Source: Acidobacteriota bacterium (GTDB lineage Bacteria > Acidobacteriota > Terriglobia > Terriglobales > Acidobacteriaceae). From it: a stretch of 12,564 nucleotides of DNA. Below the pieces are notes generated by a model that was not told where the DNA came from, did no database searches, and saw only the letters and a program-made list of their open reading frames with translations. Shown one piece after another: positions 1 to 7,320 of the stretch. The translations under genes and the position numbers were made by a program. The stretch's first letter is position 1. Each line of letters begins with the position of its first letter. The DNA is taken from NCBI GenBank assembly GCA_021798235.1, contig JAJZMO010000329.1:8737-21300 (forward strand). Direction: 5' to 3'.

Positions 1-73
1 CGTGCACTTTGTCGCAAAGGGGCGCACGGGATGCAGCAATTCGAAAAGCAACCAATGCCAATATGGAGTGAAG

Positions 74-424
74 ATGACAGAAAGAGCGCAGCAGCGTGAA
101 AGTTTCTCAATGAAGTATGCGTGGGTGCGGGGACAAATCTGGATTTTCAATGTGTTGCTGCTGGCGGCAGTCTTTTGCCTGGGCTGGCGGATGCACCCCA
201 AGACACGGGTGCAGGCGGCAGCCTCTAGCGGCGTGTTTTTTCAATTGAGCGGACTGGACGAAGGCGATGCACTGACGCTGTACTACCCGGATCAAAAAGC
301 GATCTACGTCTATCAAGGCATCCTGACGGGCGATGCGTATTTGGGCTGCACGTACCGCTTCGAACTGGGCAAGCCGGGCGAGCCGATCACGCGGCACATC
401 TGCCCGATCACGGTGATCCACTAG
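74..424 (+). CDS. Small membrane-anchored or secreted protein of unknown function
   Basis: I do not recognise this 116-residue protein. The ATG at 74 is chosen because GGAG (65-68) lies 5 nt upstream; the frame stays open to the window edge (GTG at 2), and an ATG at 110 (M-K-Y-A) is an alternative without a clear ribosome binding site. After a short polar N-terminus there is one hydrophobic segment (W-I-F-N-V-L-L-L-A-A-V-F-C-L-G, about residues 22-36), which is a signal anchor or signal peptide. The rest, about 75 residues, should lie outside the membrane and looks like a small beta-rich domain (alternating patterns such as Y-V-Y-Q-G-I-L and C-T-Y-R-F-E-L) with two cysteines that could pair. 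It sits 63 nt upstream of a secreted TPR gene on the same strand, so the two may be co-transcribed. Its anchor-coding DNA closely resembles that of the next gene. Confidence 0.6.
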   Translation: MTERAQQRESFSMKYAWVRGQIWIFNVLLLAAVFCLGWRMHPKTRVQAAASSGVFFQLSGLDEGDALTLYYPDQKAIYVYQGILTGDAYLGCTYRFELGKPGEPITRHICPITVIH

Positions 425-487
425 CGCGGCTCCGGTGGGAGTAGCGGCTTCGGCGGGCCTTTTGCGCAGCGCCGGGCGGAGCGGCCA

Positions 488-1861
488 ATGTTGCCCGCGC
501 GCTTGCACAGATTCGCGCCGGAACCGACACTGGATGTATCGGGCAAGGGAATGAGGAGGCGTGTGCAGATTTCTTCCCCAGAACAGAAATGTAAACAGGG
601 CACGGAGGGTGGCAGCCTGCGTTTGCGCCCGCAGGTACCGCGTAGGAGCCTGAGCGTAGTGTTGCTGCTGGCCGGAGTCTTCTGGCTGGGGCCGCAGGCG
701 CACGCCACGGTGACCGCGCCCAGCGGCTCGCACACCGATGCGTTAAATTTGCGTCCTGAGGTGCAAAGCGCCTACCTGGATTTTTACGATCTCAACTTTG
801 CCAGCGCGCTGAAAAAATTTACCGCGATACAAAAAGCGCATGCGGACGATCCGCTGAGTACGGTCTATGTGCTGAACGTGACCATCTTTCAGGAGCTGTA
901 CCGGCTGGGCCTGCTGGATACCACGCTGTACGTGCATGATGGATTTTTGAGCGGCAAGCATCCCGTGGTCGAAGACATGCAAGTGCGCGCCCGTGTCGAT
1001 GCGCTATCGGCAGAGGCCATGCGCCTGGCGAATGAGCAATTGCAGGCCGATCCGCACAATGTGGATGCGTTGTTTGCACGCGGCTATGCACGCAGTCTGC
1101 GCGCCACCTACATGGCGATGGTGGAGAAGCGGTACTTGCCCGCGCTCTCGATGGCCTTTGCCGCCAACCGCGACCATGAAGAAGTGTTGCGTCTGGATCC
1201 AAAGTACACCGACGCCAAGCTGGTGGTGGGTGTGCATGAGTACGTGCTGGGATCCCTGGCGCTGCCGCTGAAGATTATGGCGGGCATCTTTGGCATCGGC
1301 GGCTCGGTGGACAAGGGCCTGGCGGATCTGCGCGACGACAGCCAGCAGGGAACGATCACGGCCACAGCGGCCAGTACGTCGCTGGCAATTTTTCTGCGGC
1401 GCGAGGCGCAATACCCAGCGGCCATTGGCGTCATTGATCGGATGCTGGGGGAGTATCCGCACGATTTTCTTTTTGCGCTGGAGTACGCCAACCTGCTGAA
1501 GGACGATGGAAAGGGCATGCCCGCGATTGCCGCTTATCGCGCGCTGTTGGCACGGGCCGCGCAGCCCAACTACTTCCCCAACGCGCATTGGGACATGGCC
1601 TGGTATGGATTGGGTGAGGCTCTGCGCGGGCAACGGATGGTGGCCGAGGCTGCCGATGCCTACGAAAAGGCCGCCGCCGAGCCGACGGCCACCGTGTTGT
1701 TGAAGCGGCGCACGCTGCTGGCCGCAGGCGAGATGCGGGATATTCTCCATCAGCGCAAACAGGCGCAGGCGCTTTACCAAGCCGTACTGGACCTGGGCGG
1801 CGACACGGATGAGACCGACCGGGCGCAGCGCTATTTGCATTCTCCGTATAAAGGGCACTGA
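488..1861 (+). CDS. Secreted tetratricopeptide-repeat (TPR) protein
   Basis: This 457-residue protein is built largely of helix-turn-helix TPR-like units. Such scaffolds usually mediate protein-protein contacts, and here the location would be periplasmic. A hydrophobic stretch at residues 54-68 followed by A-H-A (71-73) is a signal peptide with an AxA cleavage site. TPR-like helices are visible near 95-116 (Y-L-D-F-Y-D-L-N-F-A-S-A-L-K-K-F), 175-200 (ending L-Q-A-D-P-H-N-V-D-A-L-F-A-R-G-Y-A), 228-250 (E-E-V-L-R-L-D-P-K-Y), 300-335 and 365-435. A Gly-rich hydrophobic patch (about 254-272) interrupts the repeats. The ATG at 488 has GGAG 6 nt upstream but gives an unusually long N-region before the signal peptide. 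A GTG at 563, directly behind AGGAGG, would give a more normal signal peptide but with only 3 nt spacing. No catalytic motif is seen, and the partner is unknown. Confidence 0.8.
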   Translation: MLPARLHRFAPEPTLDVSGKGMRRRVQISSPEQKCKQGTEGGSLRLRPQVPRRSLSVVLLLAGVFWLGPQAHATVTAPSGSHTDALNLRPEVQSAYLDFYDLNFASALKKFTAIQKAHADDPLSTVYVLNVTIFQELYRLGLLDTTLYVHDGFLSGKHPVVEDMQVRARVDALSAEAMRLANEQLQADPHNVDALFARGYARSLRATYMAMVEKRYLPALSMAFAANRDHEEVLRLDPKYTDAKLVVGVHEYVLGSLALPLKIMAGIFGIGGSVDKGLADLRDDSQQGTITATAASTSLAIFLRREAQYPAAIGVIDRMLGEYPHDFLFALEYANLLKDDGKGMPAIAAYRALLARAAQPNYFPNAHWDMAWYGLGEALRGQRMVAEAADAYEKAAAEPTATVLLKRRTLLAAGEMRDILHQRKQAQALYQAVLDLGGDTDETDRAQRYLHSPYKGH

Positions 1862-1981
1862 GCGCCCACGACCACCAAGTAGGGGGATTCCAAACCAACG
1901 AAGTGCGTCAAGGAATCTGCGGCTGCGCGGAACTTTTCGCGGAGCGAGCGCGTAACGAATGGCAGACAGGGGAGGCAAGCT

Positions 1982-2299
1982 ATGTTTTGCAGATTTTGTG
2001 GACAGGCGCTGGCTGCTGGTGCGGAATTTTGCTCCCAATGTGGCAAGGCGGTGACGCCGGGAGTGAGTGGTGCGGCGCAAAACGGTGGCGCGCCGTGGGA
2101 TGGCCTGTACCGACCGCTCCATGTGCGCAGGATGGCGGGCGTGTGCGCGGCCCTTGCATTGCGGTATCGGTGGGATCTGACGGCGACGCGATTGCTAACT
2201 TTAATTTTTGGCTTCGTGCTCTTTCCCTTCACAGAGATTGCCTATGTCGTTGGCTGGATGGTTTTGCCCGAAGAGAGACCACAGCCGCCCGTCGGTTAG
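1982..2299 (+). CDS. Zinc-ribbon plus PspC-domain membrane protein
   Basis: This 105-residue protein has two parts. Residues 3-20 form a zinc ribbon with paired C-x-x-C knuckles (C3, C6, C17, C20). Residues about 43-98 form a PspC domain: the R-P-L-H-V-R-R-M-A-G-V-C-A-A-L-A entry, then W-D-L-T-A-T-R-L-L, then a hydrophobic membrane helix ending V-V-G-W-M-V-L-P-E-E. PspC domains are known from the phage-shock envelope-stress response, where they sit in the inner membrane. Stand-alone zinc-ribbon/PspC proteins are common outside Proteobacteria and mostly uncharacterised. The start is clear: GGAGG at 1971-1975 lies 6 nt before the ATG. It is the first gene of a likely unit with the hydrolase and lysA downstream; neither of those suggests a stress-response operon, so the linkage may be incidental. 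Confidence 0.9.
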   Translation: MFCRFCGQALAAGAEFCSQCGKAVTPGVSGAAQNGGAPWDGLYRPLHVRRMAGVCAALALRYRWDLTATRLLTLIFGFVLFPFTEIAYVVGWMVLPEERPQPPVG

Positions 2300-2354
2300 G
2301 AATTCTTCTTCGCAGATATTGCGCATTGTGTGTGGATGCGGCCACAATGGGGAT

Positions 2355-2359
2355 GAGGA
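2355..2359 (+). promoter_or_regulatory. Ribosome binding site supporting a TTG start of the hydrolase
   Basis: GAGGA lies 7 nt before a TTG at 2367 that is in frame with the hydrolase. The two nearby ATG codons (2347, 2353) are in another frame. In-frame ATGs further upstream (2208, 2244) overlap the PspC gene and would add unrelated residues. Confidence 0.5.
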
Positions 2360-2366
2360 TTCCCGT

Positions 2367-3206
2367 TTGTACATCGAGCGCGACGAAGCCAAACTGTTTT
2401 ACACGCACTTGGGCAGCGGTTCCGACGTGGTGATGATCCATCCCACGCCGGTGCATCATGCTTTTTGGATGCCGGTGGCAGAGCAGTTGGCGGATCGGTA
2501 CCGGATCTGGTTGATGGATCTGCGCGGGCATGGGCAATCCAGCCTGGGCATCGGTCCAGTGACTCTGGAAAAACTGGCGCGCGATATGCACACGATTCTG
2601 GAGGTGGCGGGCGTTCGCCGTGCGGCTTTTGTGGGCTGCTCGATTGGTGGCTATCTGCTGTATGAGTATTGGCGCAAATATCCGCAGGAGATGACGGCGC
2701 TGGCCGTGGTGTGCAGCAAGCCGCAGCCGGATGATGAGGCCATGCGCGAGCGCAGGCACCAGACCATGCGCGATGCGCGCAAGCCGGGCGGGTTGGCGCG
2801 ATTCTTTGACACAACGGCGGACACGCTGCTGGGGCCAACCTGTTTACAGCGCGAGCCTAAGAAGCGCGCGACCGTGCGCGGCATGATGGACTCCATGCAA
2901 CTGGAGGCGATGCTGGCCGTGCAGCAGGGGCTGATGTTGCGGGCAGACTCGGTGCCGACGTTGGCGACGATTCGCGTGCCGGTCTGCGCCGTTGCCGGCG
3001 ATGAAGACAAGGGCAGCACGCCGGACGCAATGCGCGTGGTGGCAGAGCAGGCCCCGCGCGCGGAGTTTCATCTGCTCCACGGCGCGGGCCATTACGCTCC
3101 CTTTGAGCAGCCGCAAAGGGTTGCGGAGATTTTGGGAAAATTTCTAGATGCGCATTTGGAGGCGCGTTTGGATGATGCGGAATACGATCCAGAGACGGCA
3201 GGATGA
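2367..3206 (+). CDS. Alpha/beta-hydrolase fold protein
   Basis: Counted from the TTG at 2367 this is 279 residues, a normal length for a single-domain alpha/beta hydrolase. The fold signature is complete: D-L-R-G-H-G-Q-S-S after strand 4 (51-59), the nucleophile elbow G-C-S-I-G-G around Ser92, a likely acid in A-G-D-E-D (Asp212 or Asp214), and the catalytic His242 in H-G-A-G-H-Y-A-P-F. The usual oxyanion loop H-G-x-x is replaced by H-P-T-P-V-H-H-A-F-W (25-34), a variant that may mark a subfamily. There is no signal peptide with this start, so it should be cytoplasmic. The substrate cannot be told from sequence; esterase, lactonase or peptidase-like activity are all possible. The last 4 nt (ATGA) overlap the lysA start, which implies translational coupling. 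The frame extends upstream to an ATG at 2208 inside the PspC gene, and automated calls may use that longer start. Confidence 0.85.
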   Translation: MYIERDEAKLFYTHLGSGSDVVMIHPTPVHHAFWMPVAEQLADRYRIWLMDLRGHGQSSLGIGPVTLEKLARDMHTILEVAGVRRAAFVGCSIGGYLLYEYWRKYPQEMTALAVVCSKPQPDDEAMRERRHQTMRDARKPGGLARFFDTTADTLLGPTCLQREPKKRATVRGMMDSMQLEAMLAVQQGLMLRADSVPTLATIRVPVCAVAGDEDKGSTPDAMRVVAEQAPRAEFHLLHGAGHYAPFEQPQRVAEILGKFLDAHLEARLDDAEYDPETAG

Positions 3207-4492
3207 GCATGCGCATACCAGCAAGAAACTTTCAATATAGCGGCAAAAACGGCGCGGAGCTGGCCTGCGAAAAAGTTCCGCTTACGCGCTTGGCGCAGGC
3301 CTACGGCACGCCGCTCTATGTCTACTCGGCGGGAGCGATTCGGGAACGGATGCGCATGTTTGCCGCCGCTTTCAGCGGAGTGCGGCACAGCGTTTGCTAC
3401 TCAGTGAAGGCGAATTCGAATCTGTCGATTTTGCGGTTGCTGGCGGGCATGGGTGCGGGCTTTGACATTGTTTCTGGCGGGGAGCTGGAGCGTGTGCGCC
3501 GCGCGGACAAAAAGGCACTCAAGCGCGTGGTTTTTTCAGGCGTCGGCAAAACAGCGGCGGAGATGGATGCGGCGCTGGCCGCGGGCATTTTAGTCTTCAA
3601 CGTGGAGAGCGCAGCGGAGTTGGATCTGCTGGAGGCCCGCGCTCGCGCTGCGCGCAAGGTGGCGCCCGTGGCGCTGCGCGTCAATCCGGACGTTTTTGCC
3701 GAGACGCATCCATACATTTCCACCGGGCTGCACGCGCACAAGTTTGGCGTGCCGATGGCCGAGGCGCGTGCGTTGTACCGACGTGCGGCGCGCAGCAAGC
3801 ATCTGGTGCCCACAGGCATCAGCGTGCATATTGGCTCGCAGATCCAGAACGCCGAGCCGTTTGGTCAGGCCCTGCGCCGGGTGCGGGAGCTGGTGGTGGA
3901 GCTGGCTACGGAAAATATCGCATTGCGATATATCGACGCCGGTGGCGGGTTGGGAATTTCCTACAAAATCGAAGAGCCGTTTGATCCGCAGGCGTTGTTG
4001 GCGCAGTATGCGCGCGTGGTGCGTACGGCGCTCGATGGCTTTGATGGGGAACTGCTGCTGGAGCCGGGGCGCTTTGTGATTGCGCAGGCGGGAGCGTTGC
4101 TGGCGCAGGTGCTGTACGTCAAACGCAATGGCAGTAAGACGTTTGTGGTGACGGATGCGGCGATGAATGATCTGATTCGGCCTGCACTGTACCAGGCGCA
4201 TCATGCGATCGTGCCGCTGCGGCGTAGGGCCAAGGATCAGGCGACGGTGGTCGATGTGGTGGGGCCGGTGTGCGAGAGCGGAGATTTTTTTGCGCGCGAC
4301 CGCTCCATGCCCGAGCTGACGGCGGGCGACACCGTGGCGATTCTGGACGCTGGAGCCTACGGTATGGCGCAGAGTTCCAACTACAACACGCGCACGCGCC
4401 CGGCAGAGGTGCTGGTGGACGGCGGTAAACACATGCTGATCCGCCGCCGTGAAACTCTGCGCGATTTGCTGGGGCCGGAGATGCTGCGCTAG
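3203..4492 (+). CDS. lysA: Diaminopimelate decarboxylase
   Basis: This enzyme carries out the last step of lysine synthesis: PLP-dependent decarboxylation of meso-diaminopimelate to L-lysine in the cytoplasm. The length, 429 residues, is typical. Family landmarks are in order: the PLP-binding lysine K69 in Y-S-V-K-A-N; G-F-D-I-V-S-G-G-E-L (87-95); the barrel motif H-I-G-S-Q-I (209-214); the PLP-phosphate glycine loop D-A-G-G-G-L-G (245-251); the substrate-contact E-P-G-R (287-290); and the C-terminal C-E-S-G-D (357-361) and G-A-Y-G-M-A-Q (384-390). The last Cys and Tyr regions complete the dimer-interface active site. The ATG at 3203 overlaps the hydrolase stop. A second ATG at 3209 has AGGA (3200-3203) at 5 nt spacing and could be the true start; the difference is two residues. 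No dapF or other lysine gene is next to it in this window. Confidence 0.97.
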   Translation: MSMRIPARNFQYSGKNGAELACEKVPLTRLAQAYGTPLYVYSAGAIRERMRMFAAAFSGVRHSVCYSVKANSNLSILRLLAGMGAGFDIVSGGELERVRRADKKALKRVVFSGVGKTAAEMDAALAAGILVFNVESAAELDLLEARARAARKVAPVALRVNPDVFAETHPYISTGLHAHKFGVPMAEARALYRRAARSKHLVPTGISVHIGSQIQNAEPFGQALRRVRELVVELATENIALRYIDAGGGLGISYKIEEPFDPQALLAQYARVVRTALDGFDGELLLEPGRFVIAQAGALLAQVLYVKRNGSKTFVVTDAAMNDLIRPALYQAHHAIVPLRRRAKDQATVVDVVGPVCESGDFFARDRSMPELTAGDTVAILDAGAYGMAQSSNYNTRTRPAEVLVDGGKHMLIRRRETLRDLLGPEMLR

Positions 4493-4531
4493 CGGGCCGC
4501 CACGATGGGTGGCGCAGACGTCCAGCAGGCG

Positions 4532-6649
4532 CTATGTGCCAGAGCGGCTGCTGCCATCCAAGTACCGTCGCAGCACCGTGCGGCAGACGGTGTCTTCATC
4601 GTCCTGGAATGTCCAATTGGGTCTGGATGCCGCAGCCGGGTTGGTGATCTGATTTAGGTCGATCACAGCGATCTTTCCGTCGTCATAAATCGTGCGATAG
4701 GAATGCAGGAGCGCATACATTTGCCCGTGGATTAGAACGGTCAGTTTCCATAATTCCCGCAATTCTGCAGAGGTGAGCAGGGGGTGCTCAAGTGCATTGC
4801 ACGATCCCACGTCGAGATTTTCTGCGTAGTTGTAGTCGAAGATCACATACTGTACCGAGTTGTTTTTTAGGAAGGTCGCTAGTCTGTTGGCGGAGACACC
4901 ATAGGGCCAACCCGGCGGAGCAGCAGCGGCTCCCGGCCAGTCCGTGATGAAGATTCTGTTGCGGGAGATATCGAAGGAAAAAGAATACCCGGTATCTTCT
5001 AACGCTGTGGCTCCGGCAGGGAGGGCGTTTTGCGCACGGCTGTATTCCATTTGTATTGCAGGCGATTCCAGTTCTCTGCCGCTCAGGCTGGCCTGCAGAC
5101 CCTTGTGCAAGTCTCCGGCATTGCTCCGCAGATCGCGGAATGGGCGTGGGTTCTTACCCGCCGCGTCATAGTAAAAGAGCATGCCCGTCAAAGAGAAGAC
5201 ACCCAGCAGCATCATGGCTCTGGCGCGTCTTGCGTCTGGAGATCGATTGGCGATGGCGATGCAGGTGCAATAGAAGACCAGTATGGCCAGAAAAAATTGC
5301 GGGTAGTTGTAGCGCCAGATAAAATCTCCGCCGGTTTTGTAATTGAAGGCAGTAATGGCCACGATGGCGGCTGCCAGAATCGAGAGCGCAAATCGAAGTC
5401 GGGAGCGCGATGGGGCAAGAGCCGCCGCTGCCAGGCCGAGAATGAGTAAAGCAATAGCCTGCAAAAATATTTTGATGACAGTGCGCGAATTTGCGAACCG
5501 GGGCAGAGTGGGGACGGTTCCATAGCGGGAGTAGTCGAAACCATGGCCCAACACCGGAAATAGATAGGTTCCGCTGGCATGATGCATGGCCAGCATCCAA
5601 GCAGCCAGAACCAAAAAGGTGCTCAACGTGGTTGCAGCGAATAGAAGCAGCATGCGGGCTGTGTTCTTGCGGAAGTAGGCAAAGAGATAGATGGTGACGG
5701 CCAGCATTCCAGCGATGGGCAGGTAAGTGGACTTTAGGCAAACCGTCGCGCCCAAAATGCCGCCGGACAGAATTGCATAGCGGAGTTGCACGGATCGCTC
5801 CGGACTATCCAATACTTTGCGCAGCAGCCAAACGGAAGCGAGCAGCAGCGGAAGCGGCAGAATGACATAGGTCAAGTTGGCAGTCTCTTGCGGAGATGAA
5901 AAGGCCAGTAACTCCATGAGCGCAATTTGCCAAGTGGCAAGCTGGAAGAGTACGCCGAGATCGTAGAGCGCTACGGCGAGCAGCAGCAGCCCGGCGGTTC
6001 TATCCGCCATGCCAATATGCGTCAGTCCTGTTGCAGCGATGAAAAAAGTCTGCAAGAAATATCCTCCACCCAAGCTGGAGATCATCCTTCTGTCGCTGAA
6101 TGGATCGAAGGCAAAGGAGTGGGTGGTCAGCATTTTCTGGGGAAAAGCGAAATATGCAGCGGCGTCGTCGGGAATGTCGAAAAGACAAGTGCGAACCGTG
6201 GCTGCCAGCTTGATTGCGCAGACCAGCAATGCGGCCAGCAGCATCCAGCGTGCGGCAGGGGTTGCGCGGGCGATGAAATTTCTCCAGAGATTTTCTTCGG
6301 GGGCTTCGCGGCGCAACAGTACGTAGCTGCCTAGGCCGATTAGGACGATAGCAGCCAACACTTCTATGCGAATACCCTGCACGAGATTGATCCAGCCGCC
6401 GAGAAAGAGGACGCTAGCAATACCCAAAGCGCAGGCAACCGAGGTAGGTAGTGTAGGAAGGCGAAACAACTTGGCGGTCAGCCTGCCCCAACCTGTAAAT
6501 GAGATCAGGAGCAGGAAGCACAGGGCCAGTGCGCCGATAAGGGCCAGTAAGGAGTGGGTAGTGATGGCCTGTGGCAGGCCGGTTACGCTGGGATATTCAG
6601 GTAAGTGGTCGTGAAAATACTCCCGCATGATCTCGCTGGACAGTATCAC
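4532..6649 (-). CDS. Polytopic membrane protein, probable GT-C-type glycosyltransferase
   Basis: This 705-residue protein has about 13 hydrophobic segments between residues 32 and 495, then a soluble C-terminal part of about 200 residues. The first large loop carries an acidic motif, D-I-P-D-D-A-A-A-Y-F (158-167). This is the place and style of the catalytic Asp motif of GT-C glycosyltransferases, which use polyprenyl-phosphate sugars on the periplasmic side. A second conserved-looking loop (Y-K-T-G-G-D-F-I-W-R-Y-N-Y-P, 437-450) precedes a late membrane helix. The C-terminal part (about 500-705) contains F-D-I-S-R-N-R-I-F-I-T-D and Y-V-I-F-D-Y-N-Y and would be periplasmic. The start is a GTG with AAGGAG 7 nt upstream; an ATG at 6628 is less well supported. 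It converges on lysA with a 39-nt gap. The GT-C call rests on topology and the Asp motif only. A polysaccharide polymerase or another lipid-linked sugar enzyme is possible. Confidence 0.65.
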   Translation of the reverse strand: MILSSEIMREYFHDHLPEYPSVTGLPQAITTHSLLALIGALALCFLLLISFTGWGRLTAKLFRLPTLPTSVACALGIASVLFLGGWINLVQGIRIEVLAAIVLIGLGSYVLLRREAPEENLWRNFIARATPAARWMLLAALLVCAIKLAATVRTCLFDIPDDAAAYFAFPQKMLTTHSFAFDPFSDRRMISSLGGGYFLQTFFIAATGLTHIGMADRTAGLLLLAVALYDLGVLFQLATWQIALMELLAFSSPQETANLTYVILPLPLLLASVWLLRKVLDSPERSVQLRYAILSGGILGATVCLKSTYLPIAGMLAVTIYLFAYFRKNTARMLLLFAATTLSTFLVLAAWMLAMHHASGTYLFPVLGHGFDYSRYGTVPTLPRFANSRTVIKIFLQAIALLILGLAAAALAPSRSRLRFALSILAAAIVAITAFNYKTGGDFIWRYNYPQFFLAILVFYCTCIAIANRSPDARRARAMMLLGVFSLTGMLFYYDAAGKNPRPFRDLRSNAGDLHKGLQASLSGRELESPAIQMEYSRAQNALPAGATALEDTGYSFSFDISRNRIFITDWPGAAAAPPGWPYGVSANRLATFLKNNSVQYVIFDYNYAENLDVGSCNALEHPLLTSAELRELWKLTVLIHGQMYALLHSYRTIYDDGKIAVIDLNQITNPAAASRPNWTFQDDEDTVCRTVLRRYLDGSSRSGT

Positions 6650-6656
6650 GTTCGTT

Positions 6657-6662
6657 CTCCTT
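6657..6662 (-). promoter_or_regulatory. Shine-Dalgarno site fixing the GTG start of the GT-C-like protein
   Basis: On the - strand this reads AAGGAG, 7 nt before the GTG at 6649. It is a near-ideal site and favours the GTG over the downstream ATG at 6628. Confidence 0.75.
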
Positions 6663-6697
6663 GAGCGGATGGGGGGGCTGCGGATGCTTTTCAGCCG

Positions 6698-6725
6698 ATT
6701 ATAGCGCCGGGTGGAAGTTGGGCTG
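6698..6725 (-). promoter_or_regulatory. Candidate promoter of the GT-C-like gene
   Basis: On the - strand a perfect TATAAT (6698-6703) is preceded by CCGGCGC and, 15 nt upstream, by CAGCCCA (6719-6725). The -35 position does not match TTGACA. The same arrangement occurs upstream of the htrA-like gene. It sits between the stop of the peptidoglycan-binding gene (6737) and the GTG start at 6649, so the membrane protein may be transcribed on its own. Confidence 0.5.
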
Positions 6726-6736
6726 GTTGTGTTCTG

Positions 6737-7198
6737 CTACTGCGTCAGGGATGTGGAGGCGTTGGGGATGTTGGCGGAGGGCGACGGGTGGTCCAAAGCC
6801 GTGGAGGAGGCGTACTCGCCTTCGTCCTGCTTGGGGCCAAGGCCCAGCTTGATGAGCGCGCGAGCGTCGGGCGTGGATTTGGTTTGCCAGCCGTTGTCGG
6901 CTTGGAATTTCTGCATGGCTGCCTGGGTTTGCGCATCCCATGCGCCGGTGGCGTTGCCCTTCAGATAATGTTCACGGATCAGAGCGGCCTGAATTTCTGC
7001 TGCGCGCTGGGGATCAATGGCGCGTTGGCCCTGCACCTTATGCTTTTTGTGGCGACGTTTGCGCCAATGCCCTGCCGTCGCCTGACGGCGCACGCGGGTG
7101 GCCGAGGCAGGCAAAGAAAGAGAGAACAAAACGAAGATTGCGCAAAGAGCGTATACAACCACACGTACCCTGCGTTGCAAGGCAGACCAGCAATTCAT
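6737..7198 (-). CDS. Secreted peptidoglycan-binding-domain protein
   Basis: This 153-residue protein has a signal peptide (hydrophobic residues 12-29, then A-S-A at 31-33 as cleavage site) and a very basic linker (R-V-R-R at 35-38 and R-K-R-R-H-K-K-H-K at 46-54). It also has one peptidoglycan-binding type 1 domain (about 65-121): I-Q-A-A-L-I-R-E-H-Y-L, then G-A-W-D-A-Q-T-Q-A-A-M-Q-K-F-Q-A-D-N-G, then D-A-R-A-L-I-K-L-G-L. That domain is a three-helix bundle that anchors proteins to the cell wall. No catalytic domain is attached, so it probably tethers or regulates. The C-terminal 30 residues are Ser/Pro/Ala-rich and likely flexible. The ATG at 7198 is chosen because an upstream GTG (7258) lies inside the terminator hairpin of the preceding gene. 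GAGG is very close to the ATG, so the ribosome site is imperfect. Confidence 0.82.
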   Translation of the reverse strand: MNCWSALQRRVRVVVYALCAIFVLFSLSLPASATRVRRQATAGHWRKRRHKKHKVQGQRAIDPQRAAEIQAALIREHYLKGNATGAWDAQTQAAMQKFQADNGWQTKSTPDARALIKLGLGPKQDEGEYASSTALDHPSPSANIPNASTSLTQ

Positions 7199-7249
7199 AC
7201 CTCTTCGAGGATAAGCCGATTTGTGGGGCTGCGCAACCGAAGATGAGCC

Positions 7250-7303
7250 AAAAAGCACGTTGGGCGCTCCGGGGATTTCCCGCGAGCGCCCAACGTGCTT
7301 TTT
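7250..7303 (-). terminator. Intrinsic terminator downstream of the HtrA-like gene
   Basis: A perfect 20-bp inverted repeat (7250-7269 with 7284-7303) encloses a 14-nt centre. On the - strand, arms starting AAAAAGCACG and ending CGTGCTTTTT give the classic GC stem plus T-run. It begins 17 nt after the protease stop codon. The A-run on the other side makes it formally bidirectional, but no + strand gene ends here. Confidence 0.9.
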
Positions 7304-7320
7304 GTTGATTTTGTTGGAGT

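Noticed and set aside
1004..2122. 372-residue open frame on the - strand across the TPR gene
   Set aside because: It lies opposite the TPR and PspC genes, its composition is Arg/His/Gln-rich as expected of an antisense frame, and no motif was seen.
3590..4432. 280-residue open frame antisense to lysA
   Set aside because: lysA motifs are complete in the other frame; the antisense protein is basic and featureless.
4499..4513. Hairpin GCCAC/GTGGC between lysA and the convergent gene, considered as a terminator
   Set aside because: It has only five base pairs and no T-run on either side.
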